From positions 1-64,000 of the forward strand of contig CP103034.1 in the NCBI GenBank assembly GCA_024752435.1: a DNA stretch of 64,000 bases. Direction: 5' to 3'. This stretch comes from Allantophomopsis cytisporea (taxonomy: Eukaryota; Ascomycota; Leotiomycetes; Phacidiales; Phacidiaceae). The notes under the pieces are model-generated. The model saw only the letters and a list, made by a program, of their open reading frames with translations. It searched no databases and was not told the origin of the DNA. This document shows positions 22,875 through 34,862 of the stretch, in pieces. Every line of letters starts with the position of its first letter. The stretch's first letter is position 1. A program made the translations under genes and the position numbers.

Positions 22875-24077
22875 TTAAGGCAGTGATCCATACACGACCT
22901 GCCCGTCATATGGAGGCAGCTGGAGAGGCTGTATCTCCCTCTGCTGATCAACGATCTCACCTACATAACGCAGATATTCCCCAAAGGTTCCTGGCCGCGC
23001 GTCTGCATCATCGTTTCCAGGTGCGTCCCAGAAGCTTGCTAGAGGCGGAGCCCGCATGTATCCATGACCATGATAGAGCTTCATCAAGGAGGAGCTAGTG
23101 AGAAGGTAATCAATCAACGCGCTCGCTTCGGCGTGCAGAGCGGGATCCACTCCCTCGGCCGTGATATCTCGTGGGCACGTAAGCATCTGGAACAATCGAT
23201 ATGTGTTCAATCGAGTGCGGACTTCGGCAGCAAAGGCCTCTTGCATGGGGTCTAACAAAAGCACATGTTTTCTGACATAATCCGGACCATTGAATCCGCT
23301 TGTTTCGTCGATGGTAACTTTCATTTTCTCCCAAGTCAAGAGATTCACCCAGTATTCCAACAGAACCCCCTCCGAACCTGGATTGATGGTCATCAGAACA
23401 CGCGGATTAGGTTCGGTGGGAACACCTTCTAAGATGGGATGCTCAACAATTCCTTCGTCGGTGTTGCGTCCCTTCCAAAGCTCTAACATCACTCGCTGCC
23501 ACTTCTGCAGAAAATCCTCGCCTTTTTGAGCGACAATGCAGAAATTGTGAAGACTCCCCCAGCTCGATTTGCGATGCTCATGGGTGAATCCGCCAATCCG
23601 GTAAGGAGACTCCGGATCCGCTATCTTTGACCACAAACTTTTCTCTAGATCGCCCAACAACATGACTCCAATATCGAGGTAGATCCCTCCATATTGATAC
23701 AATAACGGCAGGCGAATAAGATCTGACACATGCTGCTTGTGGTGAGATCCAGCCATTGTACGATTGACCACTGCCTCTGGAAGATTGGGTGCATCGACGT
23801 AATGGAGCAGATTGTTCTGGGACCCTTCCACGTCGTCCAATATCCGGACTGTCCAGCTAGGACCAAGCTTACGCACCCAGCCAATAACATTCCGTTTCTG
23901 CCAACCTCTGAGCTTCTCAACACCTGAATCCCAAAAGGCCCAGACATTTTTTTGAGAAGTTACTTCAGAGATGGGGTTGACAAGAGAACCAAAGATCTCG
24001 TCATCGGTACGAGTTTCCTGGGTGGTGGGAGACAGAACCTTGGTTCCTGTGGGTATGTTAAAGGTCTGCAAGGACAT
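22875..24077 (-). CDS. GT32 / Caps_synth-like glycosyltransferase
   Basis: A single exon; 400 aa from the ATG at 24077. The frame extends upstream to an ATG at 24227 (450 aa), but a TATAAAAG element lies between the two ATGs at 24167-24174, so the shorter form is preferred. Conserved features of capsular-polysaccharide-synthesis-type glycosyltransferases (GT32-like fold) are NVWAFWDSGVEKLRGWQKRN, SDLIRLPLLYQYGGIYLDIG (the metal/nucleotide-sugar site in place of a DxD), and GSLHNFCIVAQKG. It would transfer a sugar from a nucleotide-sugar donor. Without the upstream extension it lacks a membrane anchor; with it, residues 13-45 are hydrophobic. In a cluster with P450s it may glycosylate the metabolite (inference). 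It is divergent from P450-2, about 1 kb away, and convergent with P450-1. Confidence 0.85.
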   Translation of the reverse strand: MSLQTFNIPTGTKVLSPTTQETRTDDEIFGSLVNPISEVTSQKNVWAFWDSGVEKLRGWQKRNVIGWVRKLGPSWTVRILDDVEGSQNNLLHYVDAPNLPEAVVNRTMAGSHHKQHVSDLIRLPLLYQYGGIYLDIGVMLLGDLEKSLWSKIADPESPYRIGGFTHEHRKSSWGSLHNFCIVAQKGEDFLQKWQRVMLELWKGRNTDEGIVEHPILEGVPTEPNPRVLMTINPGSEGVLLEYWVNLLTWEKMKVTIDETSGFNGPDYVRKHVLLLDPMQEAFAAEVRTRLNTYRLFQMLTCPRDITAEGVDPALHAEASALIDYLLTSSSLMKLYHGHGYMRAPPLASFWDAPGNDDADARPGTFGEYLRYVGEIVDQQREIQPLQLPPYDGQVVYGSLP

Positions 24078-24166
24078 GTTGGAGTATTGGATTGGAGCAG
24101 AATTTAGTATGATATGAACATAACGGCTGCAATCAAGAAGGACGGATACGCAGAACAAAAGACCGG

Positions 24167-24174
24167 CTTTTATA
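24167..24174 (-). promoter_or_regulatory. TATA box of the glycosyltransferase gene
   Basis: TATAAAAG on the minus strand, 90 bp before the ATG at 24077. This is a plausible distance for initiation ~30 bp downstream and a ~60-nt leader. It lies downstream of the alternative ATG at 24227 and so argues against that start. Confidence 0.55.
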
Positions 24175-25121
24175 CCTAATATCGTCAGTGAAGCTGGTGA
24201 ATTTGTAGTCAGTAGAGAACTATTCATCGCTATACGAGCTTACTCGCATGACTTTTAGGTTAAGATCCTTGTAGAAGCCTTTCAGCAACGCAGAGATATT
24301 GGACTCAGCAGATACCGGGTACCCTCTGAGTGGTCTTCTCTTATGGATGAAAACTGGGCCAATGGAAATATACTTGACCCTTACACCTTCATGACAGCCT
24401 AATTAAAGTTGGTCTGATCTAGTAGCCGAGCTCTTTGCGAAGTTATTAAAATCACGTATTTCCAAACAGGCCTCGTCGTTTGTTCTTGTCATAAGTCCTT
24501 GATGCTTCGTATTGGCGCTAAACAGAGTGGCAGAGAATTCTTGGTTATCCTGGCCCAGTCCATGCATAAGTCAACCTTCCTAGCGTCTTGTTTTGCAATC
24601 GAAATAAACCACTTACAACTCAGTCTTGACCTCACCTTAACGCCTAGTCATTGCATCTTATCTAAGACGGCCAGGTACGCCGCACTTCCACTTGAAAGCG
24701 AGAACGGCAGCTATCACAGAAAATGTAATACCTTGTTACTATTCACTTCTAGTTCTGCATTCCGTCCTTCAGTTGCTTACAGGTACCTTCTTACTTCGCT
24801 ATTCGCATGTCATAGATTGTTTTTGAAACCAGCAACGTACTTAGAAGTGAATACAGTATCTTTCGAGGAGGATGAACATCCACTCCAATTACAGATGTTG
24901 GTATAGGTCTGGCTCGTCAATGTACAATATCTTAATCTGATTGGCCTGTAGTTATCAGCTTCTGATCTGTGAGCATGGTCTGAAGTGCGTATATTTCTTC
25001 TTCCAAAGAAAAGTCTGCGTAATGGACAAGGACTTAGCCTTGAGTATTGTGTGTGAGTTGTTTAAATACCCTCATCTTTGCCAAACCACACAGGCGTTGA
25101 AGTATAACTTCTTTCTTGATC
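24175..25121. promoter_or_regulatory. Divergent promoter region, glycosyltransferase / P450-2
   Basis: About 950 bp shared between two divergently transcribed genes, with no gene seen inside. TTTAAATA at 25061-25068 is a possible TATA element 54 bp before the P450-2 start. The 8-bp palindrome GGGTACCC lies at 24317-24324. The CGG-N5-CCG motif found elsewhere in the cluster is absent here. Confidence 0.5.
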
Positions 25122-26810
25122 ATGTATTATTTGTTGGTACTTACAGTCAGCGTTATCGCCTGGCGAGTATATACATCTTTCAGTCATTTGTCGACTGTCC
25201 CCAAGGGAATCTCATGGATGGGAAGGACAGGTACATTCTCCTTCTACCTATTGTCCCAGATCAAAGCAATATGGAATACGCCTATTACGATCAATGAGGC
25301 GTACAATAAGGTAACTTCCCTCAATCGCATTTATGGAAGGTGCCTCCTGCTCACATTGCTCATAGTACAACAAGAATGGAGCTATCTGTGCCATCCCACT
25401 ACCTTTCAGTCGACCTGAAATTCTCCTGCCTCGCTCATCCATTCGGTGGATGATAGGGCAAGGTGACGCATTCCTGAGTCCTACACCAGTTCAATACGAG
25501 GTTGTCGGTGCCAAATACGCTTTTCTCAATCCATCTGTTCATGGAGACGTCGCCATCTACAATGTTCTTCGCGCAAATATGAACAGACAACTACCAAAGA
25601 TGATTCCTGCTATCATGGAAGAACTGGCCTCACGAGTAGACACGATGTGGGGTCTAGGCAGCGAATGGAGAGAGGTGGAGTCACACCCACTGGTAAGAAA
25701 CGTGATTGGGAGGGTATCGGCACGCATCATCTTAGGTAGCCCGCTTTGTAAATACCACTGATCTGTGAAAGTAAAGTTTAAAATTAACAGGTGCTCCCAG
25801 GTTACGATGAAGAATTACTCGACAACATGTCCAGCTTCGCCAATTGCGTTTTCCCAAGCGCATTGATACTTCGATTCTTTCCACCATTCTTGCACTCTCC
25901 GCTTTCCTATTTGACTACAATTTTCAATCGGATCTATAAGCGCAAATCGCTCAAGGTTCTATCACCTTACATAGAACAGCAGATCGGTGTTTTGGAAAGT
26001 GATATAATCCAAGGGCAGAAAACGCTACTACGAGAGGACATTCTGACCTGGATTATTGCAGACGCATTACGCCGGAAGGAGCCCAGAGAAGGGCTGGTGG
26101 ATCGGATCTGCTGTAGAGTCTTCGTGGCGGCCTTCGCTGCAATAGAGACCACCACATTGACCATGTCAAACGTGTTACTTGACATATGTGCCAGTGATCC
26201 TTTGCAGAAGGTTTGGGAGGGACTTGCGGAGGAAGGGAATCGAGTCTTCTCTTCCTGCGCAGGAAGACACTTGGATCAAACCAGTGTCAATAGCCTAGTG
26301 CAGGCAGACAGCGCCCTCAAGGAGACGCTTCGGCTGCGTACCTCCATCAAAGCCCTGGCAACACAGGTGACAGCCCCCAATGGGATTACTCTAGATGGGG
26401 GTAAAGTAAAACTACCCCGGGGATCTAGACTCAGTGTCTCCTCGTGGGGAATTCATCATGACGAGGACATTTATCCTAATGCGTCTGTATATGACGCCTT
26501 CCGGTTCTCTCGATCACGCCAGAATGCAGAGAAGGCTAAGGTTTCCTCTAACATCTCGCCCAACGAGAGTGAAATTAGAGACCTCATGGTTTCTGCAAGT
26601 GAGACCTATCTCCCTTTTGGGATGGGTCGGCATTCCTGTCCGGGTCGATATTTTGCCGCGGTTGAGTTAAAGCTATTTCTTGCTTACCTGGCGGTTCATT
26701 ACGACATAAAATTGGCCAGTGAAAGACCGAGCTTCTTTTGTATCGGGCATTTCCCTATTCCACCACTGAAAGGCAAGTTGATGGTTCGAAGAAAGAAGAG
26801 TGTATCATAG
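25122..26810 (+). CDS. Cytochrome P450 (P450-2)
   Basis: Three exons: 25122-25310, 25375-25747 and 25801-26810, giving 523 aa. Intron 2 (25748-25800, GTAAAT..CCCAG) is chosen because it alone yields the expected GSPLC-YDEELLDN junction and keeps the frame. The N-terminus MYYLLVLTVSVIAW is a short membrane anchor. The I-helix segment is AAIETT (300-305), the ExxR is KETLR (E362, R365) and the haem loop is FGMGRHSCPG with Cys467. FGMGRHSCPGR together with a Leu-Lys-Glu-Thr-Leu-Arg ExxR resembles CYP68-type fungal P450s of terpenoid and meroterpenoid pathways (from memory). It is probably an oxygenase of the cluster product at the ER membrane. It diverges from the glycosyltransferase gene. No lesion is seen. 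Confidence 0.92.
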
Positions 26811-28831
26811 ATTAGCTTGGGAAATCTAACGGTGGCAGTAGATGCCACTAGTTTAGCGCTATGAGTCTCGCAAGATTTTAAAAGTAAGACCTAGTCAGAC
26901 ATATAACACGCTATGCAATACAATCACACTTCTCAAGATACAAGGATAAGTTTGGACCAGTCAGTTCTCTATAAGTCTAGTAGCGTCCGCAATCAAGCCT
27001 CTATGACTGCAGCTACTGATCAAGGGTTGTACCACTAGTGCGAGATGGTACCTCGCATTTGAGAGCTGTCATATTTTAGCTCGATATTCAAGTACAGGGG
27101 GCTCAATGTATTTGTAGAGTTGATTATAGCAGCAGTTCCAGTACAGATTGTATGATCGGGAGTCATATGTAATTTTGTTGAGCGGACTAATTCGCAAATC
27201 ATTTCATATATCTCCTTCGCTTTCGCCTTTATCCGTGGCTGAGGATCATCCATGAGTTCCCACCTGGTTGCAGGATCCGTCCAAGCCGTGTACATGAATC
27301 GGTATGCGCTCAAGATCGTTACCCCGTTGGATGTGCTTCGGTTAGATAGACCAATTATCGGCTTGAAGTAAGCGGCAGTCTTCATGCAAATATGCGGGGA
27401 ACTGGCCTCCCTTCCCATTGTCGTTTCTACCGTCGGGACCGGTGTCGGCCTCAGAACCAAGGCATCAGAGGATTACGGAAGATCTGGTCACAATAGCAAT
27501 AGCAATCACGGTTGGTATTCAGAGATGAAGAAGGAACGTATTAGGCAGTATAAGTAGAACTTCTACGGATGAGAACCTCTTAGCTAGAACATCATCAATT
27601 CAGAGAACAATTCTGCTCCGTCAACTTCGTTTTGGAAACGCGACTCTACTCCAGCGCCGGGCCTGTCCTCTTCACCGGGTACTGCATCGCTAGCGTGGAG
27701 GTGTTACACTACCAGTAAGCCGGACCAGCATGGCTCGGCCCCTTATCATCGATTCCCCGAGGCTGTATCAATATCGCGTCGTACTCTAATTTAGTGATGA
27801 GTCCCGTTCATTCTGATGAAGCTTGGAGAATCTTCACTAGACTGTATAAGATTTTATGTGTTTTTTGAACTATCCATGTTCCAGATCAGTCCGTCAACCA
27901 AGTTTAAGTAGCGGTTTCAGAAATCGGTATTCTTCTAGACATAAGGGCTTGAATATGAGTTCTTAGACTAAGAATAACTGTACAGGGCTCAGACGTTCAG
28001 ATTTTGTCTGTTTCTCTAGGGAGCAGCAAGCTGTGACAGGACCATGCTTCGCCTCCCGCGCACGCACGTGCAGCCAATACGTGTATGCGAGATCGGATGT
28101 GAGCAGAATTGTGCATTATTCGAGTGAGATATCATACAATCCAAGACTTCTCACCATATATGCTAAGATAAGTACCCGGGAGTGTGAGTGGTAGCGTGCG
28201 ACCTATGACGATGCTGACTATAGTATCTGTGGGGGTATGGAAGCTAAGTACATCCACGGCGATAATCTTCCTACTTCATCTAGTGTCTATGGTTTTCGTA
28301 TCATTCCGTCCTTCAGGACTGGCACCCAAACTGGGTATAGCTATGTGGTGAGTCACCGTACTTAGAAAGCTACAATCATACTACAAAACGTCAAGATGCA
28401 TGTGAATCTTGCATCTTTTTAATCAATACACGATTGGTTCTCGACCCCAAAATGGTCACTTGAAATGACAACACTCGATAGTCTGAGCGGTGCCTGTTTG
28501 GATATTTAGATAAGCACATGATCCCCGTTGAGGCTTGAGGATGTGCGGGATCCATAGCTTTGTGTCTTTATTAAACTATTATGGATGATTCTCTAATTAG
28601 TGGTAAGCACTAAAACTAGGCAGAGAGACCACAATAGTGGCACTTATTTGACTACTACCATCGGTCCAGTAAGAGTATAAAAATCTAAGAAATCATAATC
28701 ACATTTTCTGTATCACGTATCGTTGGATCATCACTAATTTGTAAGGATAGTTACATCTCAAAACCATTTACTATGAAATAACATTGGATAGAAAAGCCAT
28801 TTCATTCACGAATTTTCCCAATAAATTCAAT
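26811..28831. other. 2-kb gap; one unassigned open frame
   Basis: No recognisable gene. An open frame on the minus strand at ~27035-27460 (an in-frame ATG gives 126 codons) has ordinary composition and no recognisable domain. It could be a small gene or a fragment of a lost one. The rest has stops in all frames without the TpA bias of the RIP regions. This is the largest unexplained gap inside the tailoring-gene set and a candidate site for a deleted gene. Confidence 0.4.
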
Positions 28832-29865
28832 CTAGTCATACGCAATAAAGCATCTCACCTCGATGCTATACCTTGTTGGAGCATCCTCTACATCCACACC
28901 ACGAAAGCTAGTATGAGGCACAATCCGTGCGTCTGCATATCGAGGAGCGCTATCGTAAATTTTAAATGCAAGTACCTCATTTGGTTCCTGCTCCGGGTAA
29001 TAATACCATTGATGCTTTCCATCGCCTCCATTTGTGAGATAGGATTCGGTCTGGCGAGGGGTATTCTCGTAGGCGATGTGCAATATCTCGTCAGATTCAG
29101 GGACAGTGCGTGCGTCAGCAACGGTGAGAGGGTCTTTCAATATGGTCCTTAGGGGACGCCAGAAGTTGACCACTTGCCATCGTCGATTTTCATACTCCTG
29201 AAAGTTCTGCGGCCGGATCCTCTTAACGAACGTGGGAGCATGAATTGGTGCAAAATCGACATGAGGGCGGACCACGGGGCCACTATATGACGAGTAGTCG
29301 GTGCCATATTTGGTGTTGAAAGGAGTGTTTCGGACTCGGTGGTCGAAGATGATCACTTCAGAAACGCCGAACCTATACATGAGTGATTAGCTATGGCTAT
29401 CAAGCAGGATTGATTTGAAACTCCGAAGACTGTAAGTCAAATAAAGAGAGCAAGGAGACTGTGCAGAAGATATATATGAAAGCTATTCACGTACTTTTCT
29501 TTGATCATCTGCATCATAGCTGGATAATAGACGCGTTTGATACTCTCGTCGCTTGAAAAGTCGGCGTTCGGCTTAGGATGGTTGATATATTCAAACCCGC
29601 TCTCATCGATGGTCTTGTTCAGTCCACGGGCATCATGAATAACGACTGTTTTATCGTCTGTAAATTCAGGCTTCAAAAATGGCAAGTCTTTCTCTGTAGG
29701 CTTGATCCCATCTTCGGATATCTTTGAGTAGAATATATGGGCCAGAACGTCCTTCTGTGGGCCATCACCAGCAAGCACAGTTCTGAATTTATCTTGAGCT
29801 CGAGGATCTGCTTCTGCTTGAACATTCGCCTCTTGGGTTTGAACAACTGCAGCAAGTTCAGACAT
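28832..29865 (-). CDS. CmcJ/AsaB-like hydroxylase or desaturase
   Basis: Two exons, 29495-29865 and 28832-29372, with a 122-nt intron (GTACGT..TATAG), giving 303 aa, which is the usual size. The joined protein matches the fungal CmcJ-like family, which includes the 7-alpha-cephem-methoxylase P8-chain-like proteins, AsaB and the gibberellin GA4 desaturase. Visible motifs are PHVDFAPIHAP (the first H-x-D), VNFWRPL, HQWYYYPEQEPNEVLAFK, YDSAPRY, PHTSF (the later His) and TRYSIEVRCF. The H-x-D...H set with a following Arg fits an Fe(II)/2-oxoglutarate-type site as proposed for the family. A TATAAAAA element lies 120 bp upstream. It likely oxidises a cluster intermediate in the cytosol. The family call is firm; the reaction is open. 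Confidence 0.88.
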
Positions 29866-29984
29866 ATCTAAGTAATAAATCGAGAGGAATGGGACTTTGT
29901 GTATAACTAGTCCTACGATGTGAAGGCAAATTGCATGTTTTGTGATGATGTATCTTCCAAAATCGAAGGAGTGGGATGGACGTC

Positions 29985-29992
29985 TTTTTATA
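29985..29992 (-). promoter_or_regulatory. TATA box of the CmcJ-like gene
   Basis: TATAAAAA on the minus strand, 120 bp before the ATG at 29865. This placement supports that start. Confidence 0.45.
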
Positions 29993-30991
29993 CACTAATA
30001 TCCGCTGTTGAAAAGGCTCTTGCTTAATTATCGTGTAGGTTTAGTGCTTACAATGCCTTGAGGAAGACAGATTGCTATTTGCACAATACCCAGAAAAGTC
30101 CTGACTCTTTCAAATATATATTTGGTGCACAGACACCAATAAATACTTACGTTGAAATATCTAATACTTATAAGGTATGACATTCGTTGCATGTCTTTAT
30201 TTTATCTACTCATTATTCTAATCTGGGACCTGCATTTTTGTGAGATTGTGTTGGAGAACAGAGACGCTGTGTAACGACGACACTGGAAAGGAACAGTTAT
30301 GACCACCAGAAACCTCTGAATGACCTGAAAAAGTAGGTGAATAGTAAACAATTGAAGTCATCGGTCCAACAACGCAGGAATTGTCAATTAGAAATTGCGT
30401 ACTCCGCACCCGCACATCGTATATTATAGAACTATAGCATATCTCGGTGAGCTTTTCTCGTTTCGTAAAAATTAATGAATGGGTTGATGTACGTTTTACT
30501 GCACACACTAAATCCAGTGCATGTTGACGATATACCTATGTTGTTCGTCGTGCTTACTTGCAAGATCTGAAGTTCGATTCTCAAGAATAAACCCTTGATC
30601 CTTAATTCTTGAAACTGATTTGGAAGACACGGAAGTACCATAAAGCGTCCATTTGGTTCAAAAGCTATGGAGAGGTGGATTGCTATTACCGCGAGAATCT
30701 GTACCAAGATATATCAAGGAAACGTAAGCCGTTACTTTCTTTCTACCAAACCGATCCCGCTCTTGTCACATAACTTCACTTCGTATCTCATAAGCGGATT
30801 CATCATCCGTTGACCTATTGTAGTTGAGATACATACTTTGTATATATATACTGGTGGCTGGTGCTTAATCGCCTATACCGAGGTAAATTTCATACACAGT
30901 GTACACGTGATGGCAGTAGAAGTAGGGAGACTATTATTTAGGTCTAATTTCAGAAAAAAGACTACCGATACCTTATGATCCTTTTGTCTTG
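29993..30991. other. Intergenic, no gene recognised
   Basis: About 1 kb with only short, featureless open frames on the minus strand (for example around 30218-30707). Nothing recognisable is seen. Confidence 0.5.
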
Positions 30992-32326
30992 TTACTTATC
31001 CGCTTCAAGTTGAGAAACTCTCCACACCAATCTCTCACAACTAGCTTCTTTCCTCCTAAGCATATCCAAAGCCTTCTGTGCCCGTTCTAGAAGCGTTTTC
31101 CCTTCTACAACCCTCTGCCTATTCGGCTTCACAATACCTGCCGCTAACAGTGCTGGTATCACCGTGCTTTGAAGATGCTCTTTAAAGAACTCGTTCTTGA
31201 ATTAATTGAGTTAGTACTTCAACTATAGCAACAATTTGCCGTACCAACAGACATGTAGAGAAAGCGTACCTTGAAGTAGAAATGGGTTCTTACACCCCTT
31301 GTATCAACGCCCTCCTTCCATCCTGCCGAGAACTGTACATTCATGCTGTATTCTGGGGCATCTTTTTCTGTTGCGTCCTTCAAAATCACCGGTAAGAGGA
31401 CTGCAACTTTGGTACCCTTCTCAGCAATTTTGGCCAGCTCGGCCAGGCTTCCGATTTTAGAACCAATGCAGTCAAAAATGAATGGTATTTTTGGCTCAGT
31501 GGAGTGCGTCGTAGCCGCTTCAAGAATAGCTTTGGCTACGTGGGGGTCTTGATAATCGAAAACCTGCGTGGCTCCTAGAGAACGGAGGTGTGCATGATTT
31601 GACGGCGAGGCAGTGGTTATCAAGTTCTTGTAACCCCAATGCTTGAGAATTTGTAATGCATACTGTCCGCAAGAGGATGCTCCACCCCATATCAGAATCG
31701 GAGAGTTGGCGTGGTCCGGTTGTGGTACAGATGGACGTGGCCAGGGAAGTGGCAACGACAAGTCGGAAGTGACGGTATGGAAAACGGTTACAACGTTATT
31801 TGGTAAAGTCACGGCTTCTTGGAGTGTAAAGCCTTGAGGAACCTATAGTAGTGGTTATCTTAACATTATTCATCCAAGATTGGAAAACTCGGGCAGTAAT
31901 TCATAATACCTTGCCAAGAAATGTTTCTGCGACTGTAACGAGTTCCTGAGAGCCCTTGTTTTTTTGTTCTACGAAGCAGAACCCAAAAACCTTGATTATT
32001 GGGATTAGTATGTTACATTTCCGGCAAAAGAAAAAAGGCTTTTATCGTGGAAAGATTTTTTTCCATGAACAACTCACCTTATCACCATTTGCCAGATTTC
32101 GAACCTCGGTTCCAACTTCTATGACAGTTCCAGCAATGCTATCTCCCAGTACCTGTGGGTGCTTCACTAACAATCCTCCATCGTTTTGGTGTAAGTCTAA
32201 AGGCGTAGACACAGCCCACTCAACGCGGACCAAAACCTCTCGTCCTACTGGCTGGATGGTAGGAGCTTGTATTATAGCAAGAGGAGCGCGTACGCTAACA
32301 GTGACAACCGCGTTATGAGTGGACAT
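30992..32326 (-). CDS. ToxD-like zinc-type alcohol dehydrogenase / trans-enoyl reductase
   Basis: Four exons on the minus strand: 32078-32326, 31910-31990, 31270-31842 and 30992-31195, with phase-0 introns of 87, 67 and 74 nt, giving 368 aa. The N-terminal GroES-like half shows PLDLHQNDGGLLVKHPQVLG and DSIAGTVIEVG. The Rossmann half shows WGGASSCGQYALQILKHWGY and FDYQDP. The C-terminus is KPNRQRVVEG followed by a helical, charged tail. The zinc-ligand cysteines of true alcohol dehydrogenases are absent, as in the trans-acting enoyl reductases (LovC/ToxD type) that work in trans with a highly reducing PKS. Such a role would predict a PKS or PKS-NRPS partner, which is not in this window; a free-standing enone or quinone reductase is the alternative. 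It shares a 454-bp divergent promoter with regulator 1. Confidence 0.9.
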
Positions 32327-32780
32327 AATATACTATGTTTGAGAAGATGAATTGAAGATAGAAACGGATATTGATCAAAGTTGAGAATATTTTTGGAGAT
32401 ATTGATCTTTTGATACGTCGTTCACATAATCACCTGTTTATATATCACTTCTACTGATCTTGATCCATGATAGTCTAAGAATCTCTTCCAGACATGGTGA
32501 AGTCTTCTCGGGATTCCCGTACAACGTTTCTAAGCAATACAATCTGATGTCCAAATTTCTCGTGGCAGCCTCCCTAATGCGGTTAGGTGCCGAAACTAAA
32601 TCTCGGAAAAGCCGATTCTGCTGACCAACCTTATTACATTCCGCTTCGTTTGGCTTCACGCTCATAGTGACCAACTTGTTCATACTTATTCGCAAACTCT
32701 ACTGGAAATCGTATTTCGGGATATCCCTATTGCCGGCGTACAGAGAAGCTATGTGGAAGAAATCACCAACTTGATGTAAA
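32327..32780. promoter_or_regulatory. Divergent promoter, enoyl reductase / regulator 1
   Basis: A 454-bp region between two divergent genes. It holds three inverted-repeat elements rich in CGG or GGG: CGGGATTCCCG (32509-32519), TCGGAAAAGCCGAT (32603-32616) and the perfect palindrome GGGATATCCC (32718-32727). Zn2Cys6 regulators commonly bind CGG/CCG pairs, so autoregulation by the adjacent regulator is plausible. Confidence 0.6.
32603..32616 (-). promoter_or_regulatory. CGG-N5-CCG inverted-repeat site
   Basis: On the minus strand this reads ATCGGCTTTTCCGA, identical over 14 bp to two sites in front of the dienelactone hydrolase gene. It lies 277 bp before the enoyl reductase ATG and 165 bp before the regulator-1 ATG. 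It is a candidate operator for the Zn2Cys6 protein encoded next to it. Confidence 0.6.
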
Positions 32781-34862
32781 ATGAACACAACCAAAGGAAA
32801 TGCCGAAGGTCGAACCCCTCAAGCATGTGACAGATGGTACGCCGCATTGATCCAATTTGATGCATCGATGTGACAAACTGCTGATTTTGGGCAGCCGGCG
32901 AAGCAAGACTAAATGTTCTGGATTTCGACCACGTTGTCACAGCTGTCTGAAAAGAAAGATGATATGCTCGTGGCCAAAAGCCGCTGTACCAGGGAATTAT
33001 TATCCAATTGAGTCTACCGAAGCCCAATGTATCCTCAATATTTCGAATGGAGCACAATTCATACCTGATCCTGTTGCTGGCGCCAAAAGCGAATTTTTAC
33101 CTCCTGCAAATCACCTACTGCAGCGTTTGCTAAACATCTTTGTCGCCCGTCACCATGATGTGGAGCTATGTTCTTTCCTCCATAAACCGACTACAGATCT
33201 GTCTGTCTTATGGAGACAATCGCCTCTTCTCGTGACGTCCATTCTTAGCCTCTCAGCTCTTTATGTCTCCGAGAGTGAGGCAAAGGAAGAGTTTGGATTT
33301 GAGTCTGCGACAGCATTATCAGAACACTACGCAAAACTTGCCCGAGGCTACGCACAGGCTCTTTTCGATGTACCTTCAGGTGTGTAGTACTCTTCTCATA
33401 CCACTCGTTACCTTCTCTGATATTATTCTCGATATAAGTATCCACAGTTCAAGCATACTTAATTCTTGCCATCCGAGAATTGGTAACTTGGACAAACTTT
33501 AAAGCATGGGGGTACTCTGGTATTGCCATTAGGATGGCCCAAGCATTACAATTAGGTTTAGAACTTAACCGACGTTATTCGGTTCGACAAAAAGAAATAC
33601 GCCGAAGAACATTCTGGGCTTGCTTCGTTGTTGACCGTTTAGTATCGTACCACTGTAATCAACCTTTTTCCATTGGTATACTATCGGCAAGTGCTCAACT
33701 CCCTTGTCCAGAGAACGTTTTCGTTTTTGAAGAAGAGCATTCTGGGCCAACTCTTGAAAACATCATCCTACATACGGATCAGCTGTCTCAGCTTGGTATT
33801 GCACCATTCTTTATCACAATGGTCCATCTTTGGGATAAGATGGCGTTTCTTCACATATCTGGAGGAAGACGACACTCGGTATATGCGCCAACCGACCCAA
33901 CCGGAGAATTCCACCGGTATGAGAAAGCCATCAATGATTTCGCATCCAGCCTACCTCCCCGTTTATTTTGGTCAATTCGCAATTACAAATTACATCAGGT
34001 TACTGGGCAGGCCCAAGCCTTTGTAAACTTGAATTTCTTGTTGCAACACTCAAAATGTGTCATGCACCAAGAATATCTCCCTCAACTAGATTCACAATAT
34101 GGTTTCAAACCCGACTTCCACGAAGCGGAGAGCAATGATGCTGCGGGTATTTCCCTCGACTACATTGATCAGAAGATTATCCGTACCTGCATTGATGCTA
34201 TTCATGAAATAACAGATATGGTGGCCATCCTAAGCACTGGTTCGGAGAATGATCGTGCAATGCTTCAATCTGTTTTCGTAGCTAACGCTCTTATGACGGC
34301 TTCGGCGGCGCATTTATGGATCATTCACACTCAGACTTGTGACAGATGCCCTAAGGACGTAGCAAGAGCCAATTACGATAAGCTGCTGCAGGTCATCAAG
34401 TCATGGCAACCGCGATGGCGTGTAGCGTTTGCGTGGGCAGAGACGCTCGAAGTGCTTTACAAATTATACGACTTTGCCTATGGTGCTGGAGCTAGGTCAG
34501 ATTTTGATTTTCTGACAGAGGAAGCTGATGAATCCCCTGAGAATACTGAATTGATTGAAGAGGTAACGGAGAAAAACGGAGTGCAGTCAGTGCTCTCTGA
34601 GGGAGATTGTCTAAGCGGCTCAGGAGCAATATGTCAACGTTTGCATGATAAGGTACGAAGCATCGTTCTGAATCCTTTGCATTCGACAGAAGTCAAGAAA
34701 CGAAATTTAAGAATATATTGCAAATCCTTGTGGCAGCAGACATGGATCCATGAGCCATTATCAGGACCTGCTGAGGATTTTTCGAATATGGATGCTGTTT
34801 TGGGGTCAAATGGTCCTGAGATTTTCAATGTACCAAGTAATGACACGTGTTTGGAGTTATAG
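32781..34862 (+). CDS. Zn2Cys6 transcription factor (regulator 1)
   Basis: Three exons: 32781-32836, 32895-33379 and 33448-34862, giving 651 aa. The 58-nt first intron splits the zinc cluster, so an unspliced reading misses it. Joined, it reads ACDRCRRSKTKC...RCHSCLKRKMIC, that is C-x2-C-x6-C-x6-C-x2-C-x6-C with Cys16, 19, 26, 33, 36 and 43. The second intron restores DVPSVQAYLILAIRE. The middle region (about residues 90-420) fits the fungal-specific transcription factor domain, with RRRTFWACFVVDRLVSY and an all-helical pattern. The C-terminus is acidic and could activate transcription. It is probably a nuclear, pathway-specific activator. It is divergent from the enoyl reductase and next to the dienelactone hydrolase, and both of their promoters carry the same CGG-N5-CCG motif. 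Confidence 0.93.

Noticed and set aside
24317..24324. GGGTACCC palindrome in the glycosyltransferase/P450-2 promoter
   Set aside because: An 8-bp palindrome is not rare, and its spacing differs from the CGG-N5-CCG motif; no support for the same regulator.
27035..27460. A 141-codon minus-strand frame in the cluster gap
   Set aside because: It lacks an ATG at its first codon and shows no recognisable domain, so I could not support it as a cluster gene.
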